Below are positions 29,280 through 37,820 of a DNA stretch of 64,000 nt, piece after piece. The position numbers were made by a program, and so were the translations under genes. How positions within the stretch are numbered: position 1 is the first letter of the stretch; every line of letters begins with the position of its first letter. Under the pieces are notes generated by a model. The model was not told where the DNA came from. It saw only the letters and a program-made list of their open reading frames with translations, and searched no databases. The stretch covers positions 52,618-116,617 of the forward strand of contig JAEFCZ010000042.1 of assembly GCA_016125975.1 (NCBI GenBank). The letters are read 5' to 3'. Source of the stretch: Candidatus Nitrosopumilus sp. GTDB lineage: Archaea > Thermoproteota > Nitrososphaeria > Nitrososphaerales > Nitrosopumilaceae.

Positions 29280-29331
29280 CAGAAGAGATTGGCCTCTAGG
29301 TCCCCCAACCAGTATTTTCCCATCTCTTCTG
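29280..29331 (+). ncRNA. Candidate small RNA or attenuator hairpin
   Basis: Perfect 10-nt arms CAGAAGAGAT (29280-29289) and ATCTCTTCTG (29322-29331) enclose a C-rich loop of 32 nt. A TATA-like TTTTTATTAATTAAAA at 29243-29258 sits about 25-30 nt upstream of the first arm, and a T-run follows at 29341-29344. That spacing would fit an independent short transcript between ileS and the Dps-like gene. It could instead be a terminator for ileS or a leader element of the ferritin gene. I matched no known RNA family. Confidence 0.4.
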
Positions 29332-29390
29332 TGAATTAATTTTTAGAATGTATGTAATATTTTTATTACAACTATAACAGACATAGGGAA

Positions 29391-29978
29391 ATGTCCGAAT
29401 CAAAGGCACCAAACGTTGTTGGAATTAACGTTCTAAAACAAAACGGTCTTAATGTGGATGAATTGGTAAAAGAATTGATAAAAAATGCAGCAGTAGAATT
29501 TACAGCATACTACTATTTTACCAATCTCAGAGCACATTGTACAGGCATGGAGGGAGAGGGACTAAAAGGGATTATTGAAGATGCAAGACTAGAAGACCTA
29601 AGTCATTTTGAGTCATGTATTGAAAGAATATACCAATTAGGAGGTTCACTTCCAAATGACGCAACTGAATTTATCAAAATTTCAGGTTGTGAGTTTTTAC
29701 AACTTCCAGCAAATCCAACAGATCATAAAGCAATTCTAGAGAAATGCCTCAAAGCAGAGCAAGGAGCAATTGTCAATTGGGATAAAATTTGCAAGATGAC
29801 ATTAGGCAAAGATCCTGCAACATATGACATTGCAAAAGACATTCTAGCTGAAGAGATCGAACATGAGTCTTGGTTCTTAGAATTAATCTATGGAAGACCA
29901 TCAGGACACATGAGAAGAAAATATGCTGGTGAAAGACCACACACCAGAAAACACTCTAGAGCATTAGATATGGCATAA
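29391..29978 (+). CDS. Dps-like (DPSL) ferritin-superfamily protein
   Basis: The 195-aa protein is a four-helix ferritin-like protein. Metal-site helices read as AAVEFTAYYYFTNLRAHCTG (Glu in helix 1), EDARLEDLSHFESCIERIY (ExxxxxH region), EQGAIVNWDKICKM, and EEIEHESWFLELIYG with the ExxH pair. This fits archaeal DPSL proteins, which oxidise Fe(II) with peroxide and form 12-mer cages. The C-terminal tail is basic (RRKYAGERPHTRKHSR) and might bind DNA. The preceding 180-bp spacer contains the candidate small-RNA hairpin. Confidence 0.88.
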   Translation: MSESKAPNVVGINVLKQNGLNVDELVKELIKNAAVEFTAYYYFTNLRAHCTGMEGEGLKGIIEDARLEDLSHFESCIERIYQLGGSLPNDATEFIKISGCEFLQLPANPTDHKAILEKCLKAEQGAIVNWDKICKMTLGKDPATYDIAKDILAEEIEHESWFLELIYGRPSGHMRRKYAGERPHTRKHSRALDMA

Positions 29979-30088
29979 ATGCCAAATCATTTTCTTTCTT
30001 TATTCATAAAATATTGATTATATTGACGACAAAGAGTGAAGATGAGTTGTTTTATCACGGTTAAATAGAAAAATCACGTATTGATAAC

Positions 30089-30418
30089 ATGGTAAAGCAG
30101 ATTAGTCTTGATGCATGGCAAATTCAACATTTAGCAGACTTGCTTGAAAAAGGCTCAAAAATAGTTGAAAAGACTAATCGACCAATTGTCCTTTACAGAC
30201 AAACTCTTGAAGAGGAAGAAGAATCTTATGAAGAGATTGTATGTACGCTTACCAAAGGATATGTAATTGAGCAGATGGTAACATCAGGTGGAATCTTAGT
30301 TCCAAGTTTTCATCAACAGTTTGTATTTACCATTGAAGAGTATCCTCAGGAATTATTGAGAAAAAGCAAAGATCGCTTTTTAGAAATGATTGATTTTCTT
30401 GATGAACAGTTGAGATAA
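30089..30418 (+). CDS. Hypothetical protein, unknown
   Basis: The 109-aa protein has an N-terminal helix, an acidic central run (TLEEEEESYEEIV) and a C-terminal helix (QELLRKSKDRFLEMIDFLDE). The ATG at 30089 is preceded by TATA-like AAATAG sequence at about 30062. I recognise no family. It lies between the Dps-like gene and sucC on the same strand. Confidence 0.7.
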   Translation: MVKQISLDAWQIQHLADLLEKGSKIVEKTNRPIVLYRQTLEEEEESYEEIVCTLTKGYVIEQMVTSGGILVPSFHQQFVFTIEEYPQELLRKSKDRFLEMIDFLDEQLR

Positions 30419-30458
30419 TATCATAGTTAATAAAGACCGTAAAATTCAAGATTTTTGC

Positions 30459-31565
30459 ATGCAATTACTAGAGTTTCAGGCAAAGGAACTATTTCGAGAG
30501 TACGGTATCAACCTGTTAGACAGCATTTCATCAACAAATATCGAAGATGGCAGAAAACATGCAAAAGAATTAGGTTATCCATTTGTAATTAAAATTCAGG
30601 TGCCAGTAGGAGGCAGAGGCAAAGCAGGTGGAATCCAAAAGTGCCAAAATGATGACGAATTTGAGATAAAATATCCTCAAGTAATGGACTTGACAATAAA
30701 GGGAGAAAAGGCAAGAGCAATTCTTCTTGAAAAGATGGCAGACATCAAAAAAGAGTTGTATCTTTCAATATTTTTGAACCGTTCAAAAAGATGTTACACA
30801 ATTATCGCATCTGCAGAAGGTGGAGTCGAAATTGAATCAGTAAAAAACCAAATCATCAAAGAAATCGGATTAGGTGAAGTATCAGACGAATTAGCACAAG
30901 AAGTTGCAAAAGAAATGGGGCTAGAGGGGAAAAATGCCGAAGGCGTAGTAGATACTTTGAAAAAATTATCAAAACTTACAATTGAAAAAGAAGCAGAACT
31001 AGTAGAAATTAATCCACTTGCAATTATGCAAGACGATTCAATAATGGCACTAGATGGAAAATTTGTTACAGATGATAACAGTAATTTCAGACATCCAGAA
31101 TTAGAAAAGTATCAAGAAAAAACAGCAATTGAAGAGCAAGCTGAGAAAAGTGGATTATCATTAGTAGAGTTAGATGGAGATATTGCAGTTGTAGGAAATG
31201 GTGCAGGATTAGTAATGTCTACATTAGATATGTTATCAGATAACGGAGGAAAACCAGCATGTTTCTTAGATGTTGGCGGTGGTGCAACAACTGAATCAGT
31301 GTATGAAGCATTGACTTTGATTAGTAAATTAGACAGGGTAAAAGGAATTCTAGTAAACCTCTATGGAGGAATTGTAAAGACAACAGTCGTAGCTGAAGCA
31401 TTTCTAAAAGCATATGAGGATAACGTTATTGATTTACCAGTATTTTCCAGACTAAAGGGAACTGAATCAGAAAAAGCAACAGAGATGTTGCAAGGTTCTA
31501 GAACCAAAATTTTTGGCACAGTTGAAGAGGCAATCAATGCAGCAGTTATGGGAGTAAAAAATTGA
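30459..31565 (+). CDS. sucC: Succinyl-CoA synthetase (ADP-forming) beta subunit
   Basis: SucC is the ATP-grasp subunit that couples succinyl-CoA and succinate. The 368-aa protein starts MQLLEFQAKELFREYGI, has the ATP-grasp strand KIQVPVGGRGKAGGI (about residues 46-60), LVEINPLAIM and FLDVGGGATTESVYEAL. SucCD can serve the oxidative branch of the TCA cycle or provide succinyl-CoA to the carbon-fixation cycle of Thaumarchaeota. Its TGA overlaps the TTG start of sucD. Confidence 0.96.
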   Translation: MQLLEFQAKELFREYGINLLDSISSTNIEDGRKHAKELGYPFVIKIQVPVGGRGKAGGIQKCQNDDEFEIKYPQVMDLTIKGEKARAILLEKMADIKKELYLSIFLNRSKRCYTIIASAEGGVEIESVKNQIIKEIGLGEVSDELAQEVAKEMGLEGKNAEGVVDTLKKLSKLTIEKEAELVEINPLAIMQDDSIMALDGKFVTDDNSNFRHPELEKYQEKTAIEEQAEKSGLSLVELDGDIAVVGNGAGLVMSTLDMLSDNGGKPACFLDVGGGATTESVYEALTLISKLDRVKGILVNLYGGIVKTTVVAEAFLKAYEDNVIDLPVFSRLKGTESEKATEMLQGSRTKIFGTVEEAINAAVMGVKN

Positions 31566-32479
31566 CAGACATTTTTGAACTACTCAAAGGAAATCCAGGA
31601 GATTCTGATTATGAGAAAAAAGGGGTAATTGTTCAGGGTATAACTGGCGCATATGGCTCACTTCATGCAAAAAACATGATTGCATATGGAACTAATGTTG
31701 TTGCAGGAGTCACTCCTGGAAAAGGGGGTCAGAAATTTGAAGACAGTGTTCCAATTTACAATACAATGAAAGAGGCAGTTGATGCAACAAATGCTAAAAT
31801 TTCAATTATCTTTGTTCCAGCAAAATTCTTTTTGGGGGCTGCAAAAGACGCACTAGAAGCAGGAATCAAACTTTTAGTTGCAATTCCAGAACATGTTCCA
31901 ATCAGAGATACAATGGAAACGCTAGAGCTTGCAAAACAAAAAGGTGCAGTAGTAATTGGACCAAATACACCAGGAATAATGATTCCAGAATTAATTAAAA
32001 TTGGAATTATGCCACCAATGCCTTTCAAAGCAGGAAAAATTGCTGTGTTATCAAAGAGTGGAACATTACTTTATGAGATTTCAGATGCCCTAACTAATGC
32101 AGGATTTGGTCAGTCAATTACAATTGGCATTGGAGGAGATCCAGTTAATGGAACAAGACTCATTGATGCATTTGACATGGTAAAAGACATTTCAGATTTA
32201 GAAGGAATGGTAGTTGTAGGAGAAATTGGAGGAGACTCTGAAGAAATGTTAGCTCAAAGAATAATTGATTCAGGATTCAACAAACCAACTGTTGCATACA
32301 TTGCAGGAAGGGCAGCTCCTAAAGAAAAGAGAATGGGACATGCAGGCGCAATTGTTATGGGAACATATGGTTCAGCAGAATCCAAAGTTTCAATGTTTAA
32401 CAAAGCAAACATTCCAGTAGCAAAAAGACCTGCAGAAGTACCTGTTTTACTAGCAGGAAAGATGGAAAAATCCGATTAG
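31562..32479 (+). CDS. sucD: Succinyl-CoA synthetase alpha subunit
   Basis: SucD carries the CoA-binding Rossmann domain and the phosphohistidine. The 305-aa protein shows VIVQGITGAYGSLHAKNMI at about residues 22-40, TPGKGGQKF, GPNTPGIMIP, and the active-site region MGHAGAIVMGTYGSAESK (about 258-275, catalytic His). The TTG start overlaps the sucC stop, so translation is coupled. Confidence 0.96.
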   Translation: MTDIFELLKGNPGDSDYEKKGVIVQGITGAYGSLHAKNMIAYGTNVVAGVTPGKGGQKFEDSVPIYNTMKEAVDATNAKISIIFVPAKFFLGAAKDALEAGIKLLVAIPEHVPIRDTMETLELAKQKGAVVIGPNTPGIMIPELIKIGIMPPMPFKAGKIAVLSKSGTLLYEISDALTNAGFGQSITIGIGGDPVNGTRLIDAFDMVKDISDLEGMVVVGEIGGDSEEMLAQRIIDSGFNKPTVAYIAGRAAPKEKRMGHAGAIVMGTYGSAESKVSMFNKANIPVAKRPAEVPVLLAGKMEKSD

Positions 32480-32510
32480 AATAAAAGAGAGAGATTTAGG
32501 AGAGAATCAA

Positions 32511-32678
32511 ATGCCAATTACAGACCCAGAAAAGAAACGAATCGCACAACAAGCAAGACTTGTCATGAGAATTTGTTTTAATTGTGGATGTAGAAATGAC
32601 ATTGATGCTACTAGATGTAGAAAATGCAGAAACCCATACTTGAGATTAAAGAATAGAAATCTCGGCGTAAAGAAATAA
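32511..32678 (+). CDS. rpl40e: Ribosomal protein L40e
   Basis: I found this 55-aa gene by translating the plus strand: it starts MPITDPEKKRIAQQARLVM, then carries CFNCGCRNDIDATRCRKCR, a four-cysteine zinc ribbon typical of archaeal L40e. The purine-rich GGAGAG upstream is a likely ribosome-binding site. It is 31 bp downstream of sucD and could be co-transcribed. The gene marks the genome as archaeal. Confidence 0.95.
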   Translation: MPITDPEKKRIAQQARLVMRICFNCGCRNDIDATRCRKCRNPYLRLKNRNLGVKK

Positions 32679-32680
32679 AA

Positions 32681-32929
32681 TTAGAAATTCATCAATCTTT
32701 GGCGATAATCAACAATTGCAGATTTTATATTAGAATTATATCGCATTATGAAAGATTTTGCCAAATCAGGGTTTTCTAGCTCCTCTAAAGTAATTTGTAG
32801 ATCATCAGGCAGTTGTTCATTCATTTGATAGAGAATCTTTGCAGCATCAACATATTGTCCAAGATTTTCAGCATACTCAAATGCCAATTTCATCCTGTCA
32901 ATTAAGGTATCAAATTCCTGTAATGACAT
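32681..32929 (-). CDS. Small helical protein, unknown
   Basis: The 82-aa protein is almost all helical (SLQEFDTLIDRMKLAFEYAE, then ITLEELENPDLAKSFIMRYN). It is convergent with rpl40e with a 2-bp gap. I do not recognise the family. Confidence 0.65.
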   Translation of the reverse strand: MSLQEFDTLIDRMKLAFEYAENLGQYVDAAKILYQMNEQLPDDLQITLEELENPDLAKSFIMRYNSNIKSAIVDYRQRLMNF

Positions 32930-33023
32930 GTTGTGATTTCAAAAAATTAGTACTAAAGGCGTTGGTAATTACGAAATATCCAAAATCTAAAGACAAAAAA
33001 GCTTGTAGTTTTGTAATTTTGTT

Positions 33024-33120
33024 GGACCGGTCGTCTAGTTTGGTTTGGATGACGCACTCACACTGCGTAAGAGAAGTTAATTCTCCGCAAAGGTCGTGGG
33101 TTCAAATCCCATCCGGTCTA
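33024..33120 (+). tRNA. tRNA-Val (anticodon CAC) with probable intron in the variable region
   Basis: The acceptor arms GGACCGG and CCGGTCT pair (first pair G-U), followed by discriminator A and no encoded CCA. The D arm is GTCT/GGAT. The anticodon stem ACGCA/TGCGT is perfect around loop CTCACAC, giving anticodon CAC (Val). The T arm is GTGGG TTCAAAT CCCAT. Between the anticodon stem and T stem are 27 nt instead of about 5. That insert contains GAGAA/TTCTC flanked by TGCG/CGCA, a bulge-helix shape like archaeal splicing sites, so I infer a non-canonical intron of about 22 nt. Exact splice points are not certain. A long-variable-arm tRNA is unlikely with a Val anticodon. Confidence 0.85.
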
Positions 33121-33127
33121 TACAGTC

Positions 33128-33166
33128 CACTGTAGGGACCCCCAGATTTTCTGGTCCCCTGCAGTG
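33128..33166 (+). terminator. Strong hairpin 8 nt after the tRNA, probable terminator or processing signal
   Basis: The arms CACTGTAGGGACC and GGTCCCCTGCAGTG pair over 13 positions with one bulged C and one G-U pair, around a 12-nt loop. A short T-rich TATTTTG follows. The stability is unusual for this AT-rich DNA. Confidence 0.55.
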
Positions 33167-33255
33167 TATTTTGCATGGCGTGTACGTTTTGCATCATAAT
33201 CATCATCATTTCTCTTTCTATGACAGTTTAGCTGCAACTGCTTAAAACATTTGCC

Positions 33256-35053
33256 TTGCCAGAACTGGCAGCAGAAAAACACAAAATCCGAAACGAGTTA
33301 ACAGTACAAATCAATAGTTTAGAAAATAAAAAGAAACTCATAGAAAGTAAACTACTAGAATCAAAAAATGCTGAAAAAGTTCTCATAAAATTGAGTGAAG
33401 AATACAAACACACTTCTGACAGCATCAATAGAATTGAAAAAGAAATAGGAAAGAAAAATAAAGAAAACATCATATTTGAAAAGGAAATTAAGTCAAACAA
33501 CGAAAAAATAACAAAACTGAAAATAATAGAGAAACCAACAAGAATGTCATCAAAACAAATTAGTAAAAAAATAGAAGGTCATAGAAAGAATGAGGAATTG
33601 TTGAATAACGCAAAACTTGAAATAGAAAAAATGATTTCCAGATCAGAAACATTATCAAAAATCCTTGGAGATAATGCAAAACTTGTACCTGAAATAATTA
33701 GCAAAAACATAAAAAAGTGCAAAGAAGAATCACTCGCTAAAGAAAAGCAACTAAAAATTGAAGAAAAGAACGGGGCGAATCTTCAAAAAATAAAAACACA
33801 GTTAGAAATCAAGATAGAAGAAATAGGGGAAAATTAGAGAAGTTTTTGAAATTAAATTTTGAATGCCCCACATGTGAGCAAAAAGTAGATGAAAAGTATG
33901 TGCATGAAATTCAAAGAGGGTTAAATGAAACACTTGAACAAAACAAGAGAAGTTTACAAGAGAGCAAATCCAAGATAAAAATTAATGAAAAAACAATAGC
34001 GGGACTAAGATCAAGTTTAGAAAAAATTAATGACACATTGAAAAGTCTAACATCACATAAGCCACTTTTAAAAGAATATGTGCAGATAAAAGAGAACATC
34101 AAAGAGAATAAACGTCAAAATAAAAAACTAGAGAGAAAAATTAGGTTAGAAAATAAATTTAGTTTAAAAGATCCAATAGAGCATTATCTTGATCTAAGTC
34201 ACCAGTTACAAAAATACGAGAAATCAAAATCAGACTTGAAACAAATTACAGATGAAAACCGTGAAATTAGAGTAAAAATTTTGACATCTGAAAAAACATT
34301 CGTATTTTAAATAAAGAGTTGAGTTCAAATACCAAATATAAAAAGGATTTAGATAAAAAAATTAATTCATTAAAAAATATTCAAAAAGACGTAGAAAGAA
34401 ATTCTAGATTACTATCAGACATTAATCAGGAATATATCACAATAAATAAAAAAAATGCATCTGTTGAAACTGAAAAGAGAATTCTTGAAAATAGATTGCA
34501 CGAAATAAAAGATGAAATAAACATTTGTGAGGGTGCAAAATCAAAATATGACAAATGCAATAATTTTCATGAGTGGTTAAAAGGGGTTTTTGTACCCATA
34601 TTAGACATAATGGAGGTAAAAATAATGCAATATCTCCAACATGATTTTAATAACATTTACCAAAATTGGTATTCCATACTTGTTGATGATCCATCAAAAG
34701 AATCACGGATTGACGAAGACTTTACACCCATTATAGAACAGGAGGAATATGATATGGACATGGAACATCTTAGCGGAGGTGAAAAAGCCAGTATTGTATT
34801 AGCATATAGATTAACTTTGAATAGCATGTTACGAAGAGAGACTGAAAGCTTAAAATCGAATATTTTAATTTTGGATGAACCCACGTACGGGTTTAGTAAA
34901 TCTCAACTCTCAAAAGTCAAATCAATATTAACAGAATTGAAATCAGAACAGATAATTTTGGTATCTCATGAAAGAGAATTAGAAGGATATGCACAGAATA
35001 TTTTTCAGGTTACCAAAGACAGAGGAATTTCAAAAATTATCAAATTAAATTAA
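33256..35053 (+). pseudogene. rad50: rad50-like remnant: no N-terminal ATPase lobe, two frameshifts
   Basis: Three successive frames (33256-33837, 33846-34310, 34319-35053) make up the coiled coils, zinc hook and C-terminal ATPase lobe of a Rad50/SMC-type protein. The hook CPTCEQKV is at the start of the second piece, and the third has the ABC signature HLSGGEKAS, Walker B NILILDEPTYG and the switch LVSHERE. The N-terminal lobe with Walker A is missing. Frame joins fall near 33830 and in an A-run near 34293. The first piece has only a TTG start. Rad50 needs both lobes, so this cannot be a normal enzyme. It begins just after the tRNA-Val gene and no mre11 is adjacent. Confidence 0.85.
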
Positions 35054-35070
35054 ACCCATCATCATTGGGA

Positions 35071-35892
35071 TTATTTTTCAGGAAGAAATTCAAGTATGTC
35101 TTTTACATCACTAAAAACTTTGTCAGGCTCTGGTAGCTCTTCAACTACCAGTCTTTCTAGTTCCTTTTTCCAGTGCTCTTTTAGTCCGTCAAGGCGGCCA
35201 GAATCAAAGATTTTTGATGGATTGTATTCTATGTTATTAATTGTGCATTTTTGCTTGACCATACCTCCAATCAATTCTGTGTCAAAGCCGTGTGAACTGT
35301 CTTTTCCAAACATCTTCCAAATGTCATAATAGTCCCTTACCTTGCTTCGCTGCATGGTGCTTCGAATCTTTTCAGCTACGACCTCGTTGAGTGTGTAGCC
35401 ACTTACCTGAAAGTCTTCAAGGTCTGCATAAGATGTAGTTACGGTTTGCGTGGCAACAGGGTCTGCCATTTTCTCGATTCTTGAGGCATTGATTTTTATC
35501 TTGTTTTTCATTCCAATGGGGCCCGTAAAATGAACAAAACCCAGTATTGCCCTTCCGCTGTCAGGCACGTTTATCTCTCCTTCGTACTTGATGCCGCTTT
35601 CGTTCTCTAAGATGTCATAAGCCTCTTCAAAACCAGATGTTATGGTTTCCGGATCCGTATCTGGCAGTATTGTAAAGTCAAGGTCTTCTGAGAATCGCCA
35701 CGTGCCAGGAAAGAAGATTTTTCTTATCGATGTCCCTCCCTTGAAGATCATAGAATTACGGATTTTTGAATCCTTGTGGTATATTCCATACAGTAGCCAT
35801 TCTAATGCATAGTCTTTGTCGATTACTCCTGCAGGCTTTGCTCTCTGTGTTGCAAGTACACGTATCTCATCGTTTGTAAGAATAGCAACCAC
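35071..35892 (-). CDS. abiEii: AbiEii/AbiGii-type nucleotidyltransferase toxin
   Basis: The 273-aa protein has the nucleotidyltransferase signature of the type IV AbiE toxin: MIFKGGTSIRKIFFPGTW (about residues 48-65) and RFSEDLDF (66-73) with the metal-binding acidic pair, plus a conserved RSKVRDYYDIW. AbiEii uses GTP as preferred nucleotide and inhibits growth (family knowledge). I prefer the GTG at 35892, 4 bp after the antitoxin stop. The frame is open further to a TTG at 35946, which would overlap the antitoxin by 50 bp. It has higher GC and different codon use than its neighbours, a sign of transfer. Confidence 0.88.
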   Translation of the reverse strand: MVAILTNDEIRVLATQRAKPAGVIDKDYALEWLLYGIYHKDSKIRNSMIFKGGTSIRKIFFPGTWRFSEDLDFTILPDTDPETITSGFEEAYDILENESGIKYEGEINVPDSGRAILGFVHFTGPIGMKNKIKINASRIEKMADPVATQTVTTSYADLEDFQVSGYTLNEVVAEKIRSTMQRSKVRDYYDIWKMFGKDSSHGFDTELIGGMVKQKCTINNIEYNPSKIFDSGRLDGLKEHWKKELERLVVEELPEPDKVFSDVKDILEFLPEK

Positions 35893-35896
35893 GCAC

Positions 35897-36757
35897 CTAT
35901 GTTGTCGACTTTGCCTCCAAGATGGACTCTGCAGATACGTTGACAAATAATTTCCATTTCATGTTTGAACTTTTCTTCTTCTTGTTTTCTGTTGTAGTTA
36001 AATGAGGATCCAACCAAGAACGACCCGAACCAATCAAGCTGTGCATTTGTTTGTAAAGACCAGATGGTACATCAAGCTCAAGTACGTCTGTCAGGTATCC
36101 CAGTCTTTTGATTACCGTGCTGTTTTGTATTTTTTTTGCATATTTTATTATCTTTTCAAAAGAGATGTCATCTTTTGCACTCCACAAGCACTTTGCAACC
36201 TCCTCTATTCCTCCACAGTATTCTGGATGATCCAATGCATCCACTATGGTTTTCTCCTTGTCTGAGATGATTATCTTTTGTCTTCCAATCATCTGGTTTT
36301 TTGTGCTAAAGAACTTTGTTTTGTTTATTGTGACAAACTTGTAATTCACTCCGTGAATTTTGATGTTGGGTATTCTGCAAGTCGTTGCAACAAAGACGGT
36401 AAACGGAGTCTGCTCGGTGTATCCATAATGATTCAATGCGCTCCAGTACGCAATATAGTAGGAACTTTTTTTGGCAAGCTCAGATGCTATGACAAACTCG
36501 TGCTCTGTGTATTCTGATTCAGCTCCCGCACTTAATGGAGAGATGAGGTATCTTCCGTTGGTTATCGGTATAAGCCATTTTTTGTTGCGGAGTCTGTTTG
36601 CCATGACCTTGGCGTAACCGTACGAGGCACCTGTGACACGTGTTATGTCTTTGAGATCGATTATTGTCTTGCCTTCTTTAGCAAGCGTGCTAAGAAGATA
36701 GGTCTCTTTCTCTGAGATTCCCTTACGTATATCTTGTGTAGAATTAGTAACATACAT
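35897..36757 (-). CDS. abiEi: AbiEi-type antitoxin / autorepressor
   Basis: The 286-aa protein has an N-terminal winged helix (LSTLAKEGKTIIDLKDITRV, about residues 24-43) and the AbiEi core with IAYWSALNHYGYTEQTPFTV and IIISDKEKTIVDALDHPEYC, the pattern of AbiEi antitoxins. AbiEi neutralises AbiEii without stable binding and represses its own promoter through inverted repeats (family knowledge). A perfect 7-bp dyad overlaps its start codon. It is the first gene of the pair and, like the toxin gene, richer in GC than the surrounding region. Confidence 0.85.
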   Translation of the reverse strand: MYVTNSTQDIRKGISEKETYLLSTLAKEGKTIIDLKDITRVTGASYGYAKVMANRLRNKKWLIPITNGRYLISPLSAGAESEYTEHEFVIASELAKKSSYYIAYWSALNHYGYTEQTPFTVFVATTCRIPNIKIHGVNYKFVTINKTKFFSTKNQMIGRQKIIISDKEKTIVDALDHPEYCGGIEEVAKCLWSAKDDISFEKIIKYAKKIQNSTVIKRLGYLTDVLELDVPSGLYKQMHSLIGSGRSWLDPHLTTTENKKKKSSNMKWKLFVNVSAESILEAKSTT

Positions 36758-36765
36758 GTGTTACT
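36746..36765. promoter_or_regulatory. Candidate AbiEi operator over the start codon
   Basis: The arms AGTAACA (36746-36752) and TGTTACT (36759-36765) are perfectly inverted with a 6-bp spacer that contains the antitoxin start codon. A TATA-like GTATATTC lies just upstream at about 36779-36786. Binding here would block initiation, fitting AbiEi autoregulation. Confidence 0.6.
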
Positions 36766-36806
36766 ATTATTACACAGAATATACGTAAAAACTTTACTGA
36801 GATACC

Positions 36807-36841
36807 CTCTCCCACTCAAAGGAGAAAAGGCTCCGGGAGAG
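36807..36841. other. GC-rich hairpin upstream of the AbiE operon
   Basis: The arms CTCTCCC (36807-36813) and GGGAGAG (36835-36841) are perfectly inverted, and a smaller AGGCT/AGCCT stem overlaps the right arm. No gene is seen in 36766-36967. It may terminate the upstream-facing transcript or be a scar of insertion. Confidence 0.45.
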
Positions 36842-36967
36842 CCTATAAGCATTTTGAAAAGGCGCCATGAATAAAAAATGCATAAATTTGAAAATGAAAT
36901 TATGAGAAAATTTTCAGGTAGTATTTTCTATATTTTCATATTTTACTATGGTTGCAGAATATTGCAA

Positions 36968-37642
36968 CTAATTTGACACTGTCAAACCAGATAAAAAAAT
37001 ACCCGTGTTATTTTTTGATAATTTTGAGTAATTCTTCAGATGATTTTTCAGCCCAGTTTCGCATCTGAGTTCTTCTTCTGTTCTCAATATTTTCAGGGGA
37101 TTCGTACGTGTAAATGTAAAAGTGCCATCTCCTTGAAACAAAAATACAGCTGAGCCAACGCCAGTTGTAGGATTGCCAGTATTAGAACCAGGTGCAACTA
37201 AGTTTGGATCAAAGTTTCTTGTGCTATCAAAGACATTATCATCAATTACAAGATTTTGAATTAATCCACTTGGATTATTACCACCCCCAATAGTTTGTTG
37301 CCAAGGATGGGATCTAGGCGTTTCACCTGTCAAGTATAGATTTTTAATTTGAACATCAGCTAGATTGCCATTTTCTGTGTTTAGTTCAATGCCATCTTCA
37401 ATGAAAGTTTTTGATTTGTTTTCTCCAATTAGTGAAACTGTCTTGTTTACAATTACCAAATCACTATAGCTTCCAGATGCTATGCTAATTGTGTCACCAG
37501 GCAAAACATCATTTATTGCCTTTTGTATGCTACAAAATATTACTACATCATTGCAAACTTGATTATCTTGATTTACTTGCCAAGTTATTGGAGTAGTTCT
37601 TTGATCTGATAGTTGGGCAAAGTTTGTTGGTATAATCAGCAA
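36968..37642 (-). pseudogene. Secreted right-handed beta-helix protein fragment
   Basis: The 224-aa frame begins at a TTG right after an in-frame TGA, with hydrophobic codons (FNIFLII) just upstream of that stop, so the signal peptide appears to be cut. Residues about 25-130 look like a pectin-lyase/NosD-type beta-helix: IQKAINDVLPGDTISIASGS, then SLIGENKSKTFIEDG. The last 45 residues after GDGTFTFTR are basic and unlike the rest, suggesting a frameshift or deletion. I treat it as a decayed gene. Confidence 0.55.
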
Positions 37643-37820
37643 TCAAATAATGAGAAATATGTTGAAAATACTAGAACTAGAATGATTACCACGCCTATTG
37701 ATTTTTATCTAAATTTGTACACACCTTTTTTTATTCCTGAAATTAATCACATCTAGGAGTGAAAAAATTTCACCTTTAAGCTATTATTTACACAAAAGGT
37801 TCTAAATCTAAAAAAATTAA

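Noticed and set aside
36661..36852. Minus-strand 63-aa frame covering the AbiE promoter
   Set aside because: It overlaps the antitoxin start, the operator and the hairpin, and its composition is not protein-like.
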